18,428 nt of DNA from Anaerolineae bacterium (lineage in GTDB: Bacteria > Chloroflexota > Anaerolineae > Anaerolineales > Villigracilaceae). Below are positions 6,277 to 13,523 of the stretch, one piece after another. Numbering within the stretch: the stretch's first letter is position 1; each line of letters starts with the position of its first letter. Position numbers and translations under genes: made by a program. Under the pieces are notes generated by a model. That model had not been told where the DNA came from. It did not search any database and saw only the letters and a program-made list of their open reading frames with translations. The stretch spans positions 1-18,428 of the forward strand of contig JAFLCF010000081.1 in NCBI GenBank assembly GCA_017303735.1, in the 5' to 3' direction.

Positions 6277-7281
6277 ATGTCACTACTTGATACCCTGAAC
6301 CGACCCCTGCGCGACCTGCGAATATCCGTTACGGATCGCTGTAACTTCCGCTGTGTGTATTGCATGCCAAAGGAAGTCTTTGGTCCTGATCATCAATTTC
6401 TGCCCCGTGACAAAGTGTTGACCTTTGAGGAAATTACGCGCCTTGCACGTATTTTTGTTTCGCAGGGTGTAAAAAAGATCAGGCTCACCGGCGGTGAGCC
6501 GCTCGTGCGCAAGGATTTTCCTGACCTCGTTGCCATGCTATCGCAGATCCCTGATGTTGAACTGACGATGACCACCAATGGGTCACTCCTGCCGAAGTTT
6601 GCCGACCAACTCAAAAAGGCGGGGATGAAGCGAGTCACCGTCAGCCTTGATTCATTGGACGATGATATTTTCAAAGCCATGAACGATGTTGATTTCCCGG
6701 TTGAGAAGGTGCTCGAAGGCATGCAAGCCGCTCAAGACGCAGGACTGGAACCGATCAAGGTCAATATGGTGGTCAAGCGCGGCGTCAATGAACAAAGCAT
6801 TTTGCCGATGGCGCGTTTTTTCCGCGAGAAGGGCTACATCCTGCGTTTCATTGAATACATGGATGTTGGTCACTCCAACGGCTGGCGCATGGATGATATG
6901 GTCTCTGCCAAAGAGATCGTGAAGATCATTAACGCCGAAATGCCGCTTGAGCCTGCCGACCCGAACTATCGCGGCGAGGTGGCGGAGCGTTGGCGCTACA
7001 AAGATGGTGGTGGTGAGATCGGCGTGATCGCTTCCGTCACGCAGGCATTCTGCCGCGACTGCAACCGCGCGCGCCTCTCCGCCGAAGGATCGCTCTATAC
7101 CTGTCTATTCGCCGTCAAGGGACATGACTTCCGCGACATGCTGCGCAGCGGTGCAACGGATGAAGAGCTTGTTAAAAAACTTGAAAACATATGGGGCAAA
7201 CGTACCGACCGTTACTCGGAGATCCGTTCTGAGAATACCATTCCACTCCCCAAAGTGGAGATGTCGCATATCGGCGGTTAA
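6277..7281 (+). CDS. moaA: GTP 3',8-cyclase, molybdopterin cofactor synthesis protein A
   Basis: This radical-SAM enzyme, with MoaC, converts GTP to cyclic pyranopterin monophosphate, the first step of molybdenum cofactor synthesis. Numbered from 6277 (334 residues), the N-terminal 4Fe-4S cluster cysteines are C22, C26 and C29 ([13 protein letters not shown]), then [12 protein letters not shown]. The C-terminal cluster cysteines are C259, C262 and C276 ([10 protein letters not shown] ... YTCLF). The protein ends in the characteristic IGG tail. All key residues are present, so it should be active. An in-frame ATG at 6268 would add MRI. 6277 is preferred because [17 protein letters not shown] fits the family start. 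No other cofactor gene is in the window. A strong terminator follows, so the gene is probably monocistronic. Confidence 0.96.
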   Translation: MSLLDTLNRPLRDLRISVTDRCNFRCVYCMPKEVFGPDHQFLPRDKVLTFEEITRLARIFVSQGVKKIRLTGGEPLVRKDFPDLVAMLSQIPDVELTMTTNGSLLPKFADQLKKAGMKRVTVSLDSLDDDIFKAMNDVDFPVEKVLEGMQAAQDAGLEPIKVNMVVKRGVNEQSILPMARFFREKGYILRFIEYMDVGHSNGWRMDDMVSAKEIVKIINAEMPLEPADPNYRGEVAERWRYKDGGGEIGVIASVTQAFCRDCNRARLSAEGSLYTCLFAVKGHDFRDMLRSGATDEELVKKLENIWGKRTDRYSEIRSENTIPLPKVEMSHIGG

Positions 7282-7290
7282 CTTGAACCT

Positions 7291-7330
7291 AAAGTGACAG
7301 TCACCTCGCAGGTGACTGTCACTTTTATCT
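7291..7330 (+). terminator. Strong rho-independent terminator of moaA
   Basis: AAAGTGACAGTCACCT (7291-7306) and AGGTGACTGTCACTTT (7310-7325) form a perfect 16-bp stem with a 3-base CGC loop, followed by TATCTTAT. The stem begins 9 bases after the moaA stop codon. Its perfect symmetry could let it work in both directions. Confidence 0.88.
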
Positions 7331-7335
7331 TATAG

Positions 7336-8061
7336 ATGGAGAGCTCATTGTCACGAAAATTTAAAGCCGTCCTGTTCGACCTCGATGGAACCCTGCGTCA
7401 TCACCTACCCACAGGCGGCGAGGTGTTTTCGCAATACCTCAAAAGCGTACACGTCCACGTTTCGCAGGAGGATGAGGTCCGTGCCGAACGCTGGACGCAT
7501 TTTTATTTTGCACACTCGCTTGAAATACAAGCAGACCTTAAAGCCTTTCAAGCCGATACCAAAAAATTCTGGGTCAATTATTCAAGGCGTCGCCTCATTG
7601 CGATTGGTTTGAGTCGCATTCAGGCAGACGAACTTGCCGCCGACATTTCTGCGCACATGGGCACGAATTACAAACCTGAAGTTTTCATCCCAGAAGAAGC
7701 GCACATGCTTCTAACCGCCTTAAAAGATGCCGGATGTATTCTGGGTGTCGTCTCCAATCGCGACGAGCCTTTTCACGAAGAACTCAAAGAACTCAAACTC
7801 GATAACTACTTCCGTTTTGCGCTGGCAGGCGGTGAGGTCCAATCGTTTAAGCCGGATGCGCGCATCTTTCAAAAGGGATTGGAACTGGCAGGGACTTCCG
7901 CGCCTGAGACGATGTACATTGGCGATAACTATTTTGCTGATGCCGTCGGTGCGCATCGCGCCGGACTCATGCCTGTGTTGCTCGACCCAAGCGGACTCTT
8001 CCCCGAAGCCGACTGCACCATCATCCGTTCGTTGACTGAATTGCATGGGATGTTGTTGTAA
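7336..8061 (+). CDS. HAD-superfamily hydrolase (phosphatase-like)
   Basis: The protein of up to 241 residues has the four HAD motifs: motif I FDLDGTL with nucleophile D15 and D17, motif II VVSNRDEP with S140, motif III K172 in FKPDARIF, and motif IV YIGDNYFADAVGAHRAG with D197 and D202. A helical cap lies between motifs I and II (about residues 25-115), as in subfamily IA phosphatases and dehalogenase-like enzymes. It would hydrolyse a phosphate ester in the cytoplasm, and the substrate is unknown. The start is uncertain. The ATG at 7336 has no ribosome site and overlaps a TATAGA box (7331-7336). The in-frame TTG at 7348 has GGAGAG 4 bases before it and gives MSRKFKAVLFDLDGTL. Confidence 0.9.
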   Translation: MESSLSRKFKAVLFDLDGTLRHHLPTGGEVFSQYLKSVHVHVSQEDEVRAERWTHFYFAHSLEIQADLKAFQADTKKFWVNYSRRRLIAIGLSRIQADELAADISAHMGTNYKPEVFIPEEAHMLLTALKDAGCILGVVSNRDEPFHEELKELKLDNYFRFALAGGEVQSFKPDARIFQKGLELAGTSAPETMYIGDNYFADAVGAHRAGLMPVLLDPSGLFPEADCTIIRSLTELHGMLL

Positions 8062-8068
8062 CTTTCGA

Positions 8069-8110
8069 TTGACCGCCGACGGCTGACCGCGGTCTACGGT
8101 CGGTGGTCAA
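8069..8110. repeat. GC-rich palindromic repeat, copy 1 of the GACCGCCGACGG family
   Basis: TTGACCGCCGAC (8069-8080) pairs with GTCGGTGGTCAA (8099-8110), allowing one G-U pair, around an inner GACCGCGGTC palindrome (8085-8094). No U-run follows, so it is not a standard terminator. Its first 15 bases recur in reverse complement at 9533-9547, beyond the malic enzyme gene. Confidence 0.7.
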
Positions 8111-8145
8111 TAAGCGATAAAATGGGGTGAATCAAGGAGACAGCC

Positions 8146-9495
8146 ATGGAATGGGATCAGAAGATCTTTCGCATTGTGCGCGTACGAAATTCGCAAAAGA
8201 AGGGTGTGCTTGCAAAATTATTGACAGCCGTTGCCGAGGCGGGCGGAAACATTGGCAGCATGGTGCTTCTAACCGAGACCTCACAGCACGTGGTGCGCGA
8301 CCTGACCATTACAGTCGAAAACGAAGCCATGTTGGAAACTGTGCTGGATGCGATGCGCGTCAACGAAGGCACGAAGATCATCGAAGTCCGCGATGAAGTG
8401 CTGGAACTGCATCAGAAGGGCAAGATCGCCATCCGTTCACGTTATCCCATCGAATCACTCACCACGCTGAGGCGTGTCTATACTCCCGGCGTGGCGGAAG
8501 TCTGCAATCGCATCGCAAAGGACCCGTCGCAGGCGCGGCTGTATACGAGCATTAGTCACATGGTTGCCATCGTCACTGATGGGACGGCGGTGCTGGGGCT
8601 TGGCGATATCGGTCCGGTGGCAGGGATGCCAGTGATGGAAGGCAAAGCGATGCTGATGGAAACATTGGTGGGACTTTCGGGGATTCCGATTCTGTTGAAC
8701 ACAAAAGATACCAACGAGATCATTAATACAGTTGCTGCGATTGCGCCAACCTTCGCCGCGATCCAACTGGAAGATATTTCTGCGCCGCGCTGTTTTGAGA
8801 TCGAAGAACGCCTGCAAGCCATGCTGGATATCCCTGTGCTGCATGACGATCAACATGGCACGGCAGTCGTCTCTACTGCGGCGTTGATGACTGCGACCCG
8901 CGAAACCGGCATGGACATGAAGAAAGCGGTCATCGGGCAGATCGGGCTTGGGGCGGCTGGGCAGGCGATCGGTCAGATGATGATGCGTTTGACGGGCAAT
9001 CCCGTCCATGGCGCGGACTTGAGCGCTGAGGCGTTGAGTCGCTTTGAAAAGCTGGGCGGTATCAAATCCAACTTGAAAGACATCATGGCGAATTGCGATA
9101 TCGTGGTGGCAACGACGGGCGCGCCGAACCTCATCAAGCCGGAGATGGTGCGCAAGGGACAGATCATTCTCGCGCTTTCGAACCCGAATGCTGAGATCGA
9201 CCCGGAGATCGCGATGGAGCACGGCGCAGCCTTCGCAGCGGACGGCAAGTCGGTGAATAATGTGTTGGGCTTCCCGGGAATTTTCCGCGGTGCCGTGGAC
9301 TCGAATGCGCCGCGCATCACTCAGGAGATGTTGGTGGCTGCGGCAGAGACGATTGCATCGATGACCCCGCCCGGAGAATTGGTGCCGAACCCGTTGGATA
9401 AAAAGGTTCATCATGCCGTTGCGCGTGCCGTGGCAGAGATGGCGATCAAGCAGGGCATTGCCCGTGCCGATTATGTGCCGTACGTGGAAGAATAA
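8146..9495 (+). CDS. NAD-dependent malic enzyme with N-terminal ACT domain
   Basis: The 449-residue enzyme decarboxylates malate to pyruvate with reduction of NAD(P)+. Residues about 8-82 form an ACT regulatory domain (IVRVRNSQKKGVLAKLLTAV ... GSMVLLTE) that probably binds an amino acid or other small effector. The malic N-terminal domain follows with Y112 (YTPGVAEVC), K167 (EGKAML), E209/D210 (LEDISAPRC) and D234/D235 (HDDQHGTAVV). The NAD domain has GLGAAG at 267-272 and an acidic residue, D291, after the second strand, which favours NAD over NADP. NPNAEIDPEIA and FPGIFRGAVD are also typical. All catalytic residues are in place. Ribosome site AAGGAGA lies 5 bases before the ATG. It is flanked on both sides by copies of a GC-rich repeat. 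Confidence 0.94.
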   Translation: MEWDQKIFRIVRVRNSQKKGVLAKLLTAVAEAGGNIGSMVLLTETSQHVVRDLTITVENEAMLETVLDAMRVNEGTKIIEVRDEVLELHQKGKIAIRSRYPIESLTTLRRVYTPGVAEVCNRIAKDPSQARLYTSISHMVAIVTDGTAVLGLGDIGPVAGMPVMEGKAMLMETLVGLSGIPILLNTKDTNEIINTVAAIAPTFAAIQLEDISAPRCFEIEERLQAMLDIPVLHDDQHGTAVVSTAALMTATRETGMDMKKAVIGQIGLGAAGQAIGQMMMRLTGNPVHGADLSAEALSRFEKLGGIKSNLKDIMANCDIVVATTGAPNLIKPEMVRKGQIILALSNPNAEIDPEIAMEHGAAFAADGKSVNNVLGFPGIFRGAVDSNAPRITQEMLVAAAETIASMTPPGELVPNPLDKKVHHAVARAVAEMAIKQGIARADYVPYVEE

Positions 9496-9498
9496 AAT

Positions 9499-9547
9499 TA
9501 GACGATGGACGACAGACCGCGGACGATAGTCTGCCGTCGGCGGTCAA
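9499..9547. repeat. GC-rich repeat, copy 2 of the GACCGCCGACGG family
   Basis: It begins TAGACGATGGAC (9499-9510) and ends GCCGTCGGCGGTCAA (9533-9547), the reverse complement of the first 15 bases of copy 1. The 12-base start recurs inverted at 10132-10143, and AGTCTGCCGTC (9528-9538) recurs directly at 10111-10121. GACCGC and GCGGTC can close an imperfect hairpin. It lies 4 bases after the malic enzyme stop. Confidence 0.7.
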
Positions 9548-9581
9548 AATAGTGAAATGTGAATTCAGCAAAAAGGATTAA

Positions 9582-10016
9582 ATGGATACCCTCTTTATCA
9601 TCATACTTATTGGTTTGGTCGGCGGCATGTCGATCGGATTACAAGGTCCGCTATCCAGCATGATCACGCAAAAATTGGGCTCGTTGGAAAGCGTCTTTAT
9701 TATTCATCTCGGCGGCGCGGTTGCGGCATTGATCCCCATGCTGTTCTTTGGGTCAAAACTTGGTCAGTGGAAAAGTGTGCCGTGGTATGCGTTGATCGCG
9801 GGCGCTTTTGGGTTAATTGTGATCTCGGCAATGGGATATATGATTCCACGCATCGGTGCGGCGGGGGCGTTGATCACGTTGATGGCTGGTCAAATCCTCG
9901 TGGCGTCCATCCTCGATCATTTCGGTTTGCTCGGCATGACAACAAGAGCGATTGATTTGCAACGCATAATTGGCTTTGGTGTAGTGATGTTGGGGGTGTG
10001 GTTGACGGTGAAATAA
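9582..10016 (+). CDS. Small multi-pass membrane protein of the YdcZ (DUF606) DMT-like transporter family
   Basis: The 144-residue protein is mostly hydrophobic, with about five membrane helices (roughly 3-20, 40-57, 66-85, 93-111, 124-143). PWYALIAGAFGLIVISAMGY followed by a conserved helix with ITLMAGQILVASILDHFGLLG is the pattern of YdcZ/DUF606 proteins, small relatives of drug/metabolite transporters. They are half-size, so a dimer or a paired gene is expected, but no second copy lies beside it. The substrate is unknown. A ribosome site AAAAAGGA lies 4 bases before the ATG. The stop is followed by a palindromic repeat and then a bidirectional terminator. Confidence 0.85.
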   Translation: MDTLFIIILIGLVGGMSIGLQGPLSSMITQKLGSLESVFIIHLGGAVAALIPMLFFGSKLGQWKSVPWYALIAGAFGLIVISAMGYMIPRIGAAGALITLMAGQILVASILDHFGLLGMTTRAIDLQRIIGFGVVMLGVWLTVK

Positions 10017-10020
10017 ATTA

Positions 10021-10085
10021 ACCGCAAAGGACGCTAAGTTCGCTAAGAAAGAGATTTTTCTTTGCGCTCTTTCGAGCTTGGCGGT
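10021..10085. repeat. Long imperfect palindromic repeat (ACCGCAAAGGACGC type)
   Basis: The element runs from ACCGC (10021-10025) to GCGGT (10081-10085). Its left arm reads AAAGGACGCTAAGTTCGCTA then AGAAAGA. The right arm, TTCTTTGCGCTCTTTCGAGC then TTGGCGGT, is largely complementary with several interior mismatches. It looks like a decayed palindrome of about 65 bases lying 4 bases beyond a stop codon. Similar AAAGGACGC-type palindromes are common intergenic filler in several phyla. A fragment resembling it is at 4913-4940. Confidence 0.7.
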
Positions 10086-10090
10086 AAATA

Positions 10091-10126
10091 AAAAGGACGG
10101 CAGATTAAAAAGTCTGCCGTCCTTTT
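10091..10126. terminator. Bidirectional rho-independent terminator between convergent genes
   Basis: AAAAGGACGGCAGA (10091-10104) and TCTGCCGTCCTTTT (10113-10126) make a perfect 14-bp stem with an 8-base loop. U-runs follow on both strands, so it can end both the YdcZ-like gene from the left and the ATPase gene from the right. The inner sequence shares 11 bases with repeat copy 2. Confidence 0.88.
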
Positions 10127-10131
10127 CTATT

Positions 10132-10160
10132 GTCCATCGTCTATGATCTATTATCGTCCA
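10132..10160. repeat. Repeat fragment, copy 3 (inverted) of the TAGACGATGGAC family
   Basis: GTCCATCGTCTA (10132-10143) is the exact reverse complement of 9499-9510. It continues into ATGATCTATTATCGTCC (10144-10160), another degenerate unit. The patch lies immediately after the stop codon of the ATPase gene, between it and the terminator. Confidence 0.6.
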
Positions 10161-10162
10161 AC

Positions 10163-12040
10163 TCACTCCATTGTCACAATATGCTCGTGGATCAAATGCG
10201 AATACCGGTTCTGCAAACGGATGAAATGATTCTGGATCGCATCTGCCTCGGAGCCTTCGAGGACGAGGAAGCGTCCCTTCTCAACGCCTTCGCGGGCGAT
10301 CTCGCGGCACACGGCTTCAGCGACGAGTTCCGCTAACAGCACTTGACCCGGCATGGTGGTGTCGAGCCGTTTATTTTCATCCAAATATCTTTTTACCGAA
10401 GGCGCATTGGTTGCGATGACGATGCTCGAGTTGACTCGGTCAAAGTACACGCGCTGACGTGGGTCCATGCGGTCATCGAAGCGGATGTCATTGAAGAGTG
10501 CGTTCTTGCTGCGTGAAGGCGGGGCAGGCAATACTTCTTTTTTAGAATGTACTTGCACCATGGCTTGGGCGTGCATTTTATTGACCCGCGCCGTGATAAG
10601 ACCTTCACCACCCACCTGGCGACCTTCCACTCGCACAATGGCTTCGCCCACACTTGGATCTGCTTTATGCGGTTTTAGTTTCACTTTGGAGGTGAGCACG
10701 ATCACTTCATCGCTATTCGATTCGATCACGACTGTATCATTGGGCTTGGCTTTCTTGGTGATGTCTGCCCGCAATATGAGCGAAAGAGTTCGACCCGTTT
10801 GCACATAAGCACGCTCAGGGAAGAACAACATGCCAGAGGCAGGTAATTGAATACGCGACTCACCTTCCTTGCGGTTGCTGAGTTCATTCAAAGCAATATG
10901 ATTCAACTCATGCAAGGCGCGGTCGATCTTGTTTCGTAATTGTTTGTCGAGCTTGGTTTGTTCTTCGCGCAGGGCGTGCTTGCGTTCCTTTTCGATCAAC
11001 GGTTCGATCTTGGCTTCCACAGCAAGGCGCAGCGCCTTCGCGAACGGATGTGACCAATTGATGCCGTCACGCGTGGCAGTGAGGACCGGCTCATCGTTCT
11101 TCAACAGGTCATGCAGATAATCGCATTGCATCGAGCCGTAGAAATATGCCGCCACCGGATCATTCTCGTACTTGAGCATGGTCAGCGATAAGACCATACC
11201 CTTGCTGATGACCAGCAGACCGCCGTCAGCGTAATCCCCTTCTTCGCTGCGTGTAGAAAGTTGAATGGAAGAGCGATTCAGTTCCAACTTCACCCAGGCG
11301 GGATAGTCGGGAATCTTGATGCGCTCGCTCAAGACCTTTACGCCCTTTGGCGCTTTATAGCTAAGCATATGCTCCTGCTTAACTTTCCATTCAGAGTCCA
11401 TCTCGCGCAAAATGATCTTGCGCTTCGGGTTGCTCATGATCGGGCGCAATTCAAAATGCCGCTGTAAATAATTACGGAAGTTATCGAACTGCGGCACTTT
11501 CACATCATCACGTGACACGATGATCTCGATGATGGTGCCATTCCCTTCGAGAATTCCATATTGCTGGCGAACGGGCACCAATGCCCGAACGGGTTCATCA
11601 AGTGTAAAGGTCGGCACACCATTCTTCACAAGTAGCGAGCATGAATAATAATTGCCGCCCTTGAACGAGCGCACATAGCCATGCCCCAGCCCGAAGATCG
11701 AATCCTTGAGTCCGCGCCCCCACATGCCGCGCACATTTTTGTCTTCCTTAATACCGCTGGTCGCTTCGCCGTAGGTGCCCACCACCTTATCCATGCGTGA
11801 GTCGTTCATGCCTTCGGCATTGTCCCAAACGCGAATGGTCGAATTTTTATGCTTACGCATTACATCGATATAAATTTCGCCGCTTACAGCCCAGCCCGCC
11901 TGTTCGAGACGCAGATAGCTGTCATTGCTGTTGGTGATGATCTCCACCAGTGCGCGAAAAATATCCTTGCGAATCGCCTGATCCGCCTGCTGGATCGCAA
12001 CGCGGTCGGCGTATTGTAATTTTCTACTACTTCCTGCCAT
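10163..12040 (-). CDS. GHKL (gyrase/HSP90/MutL/MORC-like) ATPase, function unknown
   Basis: The 625-residue protein has an N-terminal GHKL ATP-binding fold: the N-box LVEIITNSNDSY with E33, N37 and D40, G1 DNAEGM (73-78), the G2 lid GMWGRGLKDS (105-114) and a GNGT loop near 166-169. E33 is positioned as the general base, as in MutL and HSP90. A second domain (about 190-350) contains TATRDGINWSHPFAKALRLA, like the transducer region of MutL/HSP90-type proteins, then a coiled-coil-like stretch (about 340-385). A beta-rich segment (about 395-500) looks Ig-like. The C-terminal module (about 515-625) has an alpha/beta look (YFDRVNSSIVIATNAPSV). No histidine-kinase phospho-acceptor, DNA-binding or nuclease motif was recognised. 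It starts 2 bases after the stop of the Lys-rich gene, so the two are almost certainly co-expressed. The biological role is open: DNA or chromatin remodelling, or defence. Confidence 0.85.
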   Translation of the reverse strand: MAGSSRKLQYADRVAIQQADQAIRKDIFRALVEIITNSNDSYLRLEQAGWAVSGEIYIDVMRKHKNSTIRVWDNAEGMNDSRMDKVVGTYGEATSGIKEDKNVRGMWGRGLKDSIFGLGHGYVRSFKGGNYYSCSLLVKNGVPTFTLDEPVRALVPVRQQYGILEGNGTIIEIIVSRDDVKVPQFDNFRNYLQRHFELRPIMSNPKRKIILREMDSEWKVKQEHMLSYKAPKGVKVLSERIKIPDYPAWVKLELNRSSIQLSTRSEEGDYADGGLLVISKGMVLSLTMLKYENDPVAAYFYGSMQCDYLHDLLKNDEPVLTATRDGINWSHPFAKALRLAVEAKIEPLIEKERKHALREEQTKLDKQLRNKIDRALHELNHIALNELSNRKEGESRIQLPASGMLFFPERAYVQTGRTLSLILRADITKKAKPNDTVVIESNSDEVIVLTSKVKLKPHKADPSVGEAIVRVEGRQVGGEGLITARVNKMHAQAMVQVHSKKEVLPAPPSRSKNALFNDIRFDDRMDPRQRVYFDRVNSSIVIATNAPSVKRYLDENKRLDTTMPGQVLLAELVAEAVCREIAREGVEKGRFLVLEGSEADAIQNHFIRLQNRYSHLIHEHIVTME

Positions 12041-12042
12041 GA

Positions 12043-13353
12043 CTATTTTTTACCTTTAACTTTCGAGATCAATAAAGCCGAAAAACTTTCTTCACAAAAC
12101 TCCAGGAACGCGATCAAGTCTGTGCGGAAGTGAATGCCTGCATATCGTTTGAATAAGTCCACGTTGCGTTTCAAGGTCTCAGCCGAAGACTCCATTGTGG
12201 CAAAGAGCATATTCCTGAAATCGAACTCACCGATCTGCGTGCGTTTGCCATTGCGCCGATACAGCTGATACGCATCCGAACGTTCAATTTGCTTGACCAC
12301 CTTGGCAGCCTTGTCCTTCTCTTCTTTGGATACTGCCACCGGAGCTAGTACCTCGCCTTTGACTGGCAACGCCTCATTCTTAACTTTGGGCTTGCTTGCT
12401 GGAGCCTCAGCCTTTTTCCACGCTGCAACTGGGGCAAGCTCCATCGTCAATTGCTTGGGTTGAGCCTTCGCTTCTTTCTTTTGCTTTTCTACTTTCTTCT
12501 CTGTGACCTTCTCAACCTTTGGCTCTACCTTCTTAACTTCTGGCTTAACCGCAGGTTTAACTGGTTTCTTGCTTGTTTCTTGCTTCTTTTCTGCAACCTT
12601 CGGCACAGACTTTTTAATATCCGGCTTCACAACCGGCTGTGATTTTTTCTTTTCAACCTTTACCGCAGGCTTGACCGGTTTCTTTACAACAGTCGCCTTG
12701 GGTTTTGGCGCTGGCTTTACCGTTTTCTTTGCCGTTGCTTTGGGCTGAGCTTTCTTCTTTGAAGTAACAGCTTTCTTCGGCGTTGCCTTTGCCGTAGGTT
12801 TCTTGACGGGTGCCTTTTTATCCACCTTTTTCTGGGTTGCTTTCTTTTGAGGCGCCTGCTTCTTTACTTTCTTTACCACGGGTGCAGAATGGGCAACTTC
12901 TTTCTTCTCTTCTTCTTTCTTTTCCGCAACGACTTCTACAACTTTAGGAGCCTCCACTACGGGTGGTGCCACCATTTCCACTTTCGGTGGTAGGGGCAGA
13001 GTTACACTTAATGTCTTCGCTACCTGTTTGGCAACTTGTTTGCCAGAGCCTTTGGTTTCATAGCCGTCGGTTGAGTTGCCTTTGAGCAGTCCCTTCTCTT
13101 TGGCGTCGTGCAAACGGCGGGTGACCAGGGCTGAGTCGGGCCAGTAGAAGTAGTTCTTTAAGGCAAAACTATGTGGAAAGAGTCGAAAGCAGGTGGAGAC
13201 TACTTCTTCGACGGCGACCGGAGCGGCGTCCGCTTGTAGAATTTGAACGGCAAAAACAACCAGCTCCCCCGTAGGGATGGAGGCGTAAGCATCCAATTTG
13301 AATTCGGATGAATTTTTTGTGATGGTAGGTTTGGCGAGTGCCTCAGATGACAT
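12043..13353 (-). CDS. Lys/Pro/Ala-rich protein with folded ends (probable winged helix plus histone-H1-like linker)
   Basis: I do not recognise this 436-residue protein as a named family. Residues about 22-105 look like a winged-helix domain (helix FAVQILQ, then VEEVVSTCFRLFP, LVTRRLHDAKEKGLL and a short wing). Residues about 122-300 are low-complexity Lys, Pro, Ala and Val with KPxxKP and KKxxxK repeats. KKPVKPAVK occurs twice (224-232 and 262-270). The linker resembles histone H1 tails or bacterial AlgP/Hc1-like proteins and is expected to be disordered and to bind nucleic acid. Residues about 342-430 are a compact helical domain (KQIERSDAYQLYRR ... FRTDLIAFLEFCEESFSALL). No signal peptide or membrane segment is seen, so it is not TolA-like. 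It is the first gene of a two-gene unit with the GHKL ATPase. The ribosome site is weak (AAGG about 11 bases from the ATG). Confidence 0.85.
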   Translation of the reverse strand: MSSEALAKPTITKNSSEFKLDAYASIPTGELVVFAVQILQADAAPVAVEEVVSTCFRLFPHSFALKNYFYWPDSALVTRRLHDAKEKGLLKGNSTDGYETKGSGKQVAKQVAKTLSVTLPLPPKVEMVAPPVVEAPKVVEVVAEKKEEEKKEVAHSAPVVKKVKKQAPQKKATQKKVDKKAPVKKPTAKATPKKAVTSKKKAQPKATAKKTVKPAPKPKATVVKKPVKPAVKVEKKKSQPVVKPDIKKSVPKVAEKKQETSKKPVKPAVKPEVKKVEPKVEKVTEKKVEKQKKEAKAQPKQLTMELAPVAAWKKAEAPASKPKVKNEALPVKGEVLAPVAVSKEEKDKAAKVVKQIERSDAYQLYRRNGKRTQIGEFDFRNMLFATMESSAETLKRNVDLFKRYAGIHFRTDLIAFLEFCEESFSALLISKVKGKK

Positions 13354-13405
13354 AAGTCTGTGTGCCTTGTGTGTGGAAGTTGTGCAATTTTACACTGCTT
13401 ATCGC

Positions 13406-13446
13406 CCGATATAGTACCAGAGACATATCGGATTTTGGGAAAATCC
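13406..13446. promoter_or_regulatory. Two inverted repeats in the divergent intergenic region, possible operators
   Basis: CCGATAT (13406-13412) and ATATCGG (13425-13431) form a 7-bp dyad with centres 19 bases apart, about two helical turns, suitable for a dimeric regulator. It is followed by GGATTTT, GGG, AAAATCC (13430-13446), a perfect 7-bp hairpin. They sit between the Lys-rich gene and the tubby-like gene and could control either or both. Confidence 0.35.
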
Positions 13447-13463
13447 AACTTATATCCTATATC
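13435..13463 (+). promoter_or_regulatory. Putative promoter of the 13524 gene
   Basis: TTGGGA (13435-13440), 17 bases, then TATATC (13458-13463), 4 of 6 in each box. The start would be near 13470, with a leader of about 54 bases ending in AGGAGAA 6 bases before the ATG. The -35 overlaps the GGATTTT hairpin. The strength is modest. Confidence 0.35.
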
Positions 13464-13523
13464 AAGTTCTTAATATATCCATAATAATCAGCGAGTTGGT
13501 TATTTCATTCAGGAGAAATTATT

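Noticed and set aside
8455..9414. 319-codon open frame on the minus strand
   Set aside because: It lies fully antisense to the malic enzyme. Its translation is His/Arg-rich without any family pattern, as expected for a shadow of a real gene.
10163..12040. Two-component sensor histidine kinase
   Set aside because: It has the GHKL fold, but no H-box or sensor segment precedes it. The ATP domain is at the N-terminus, as in MutL/HSP90/MORC-type proteins.
12043..13353. TolA-like or membrane linker protein
   Set aside because: The Lys/Ala-rich centre is similar, but no membrane helix or signal peptide is present and the ends look like cytoplasmic folded domains.
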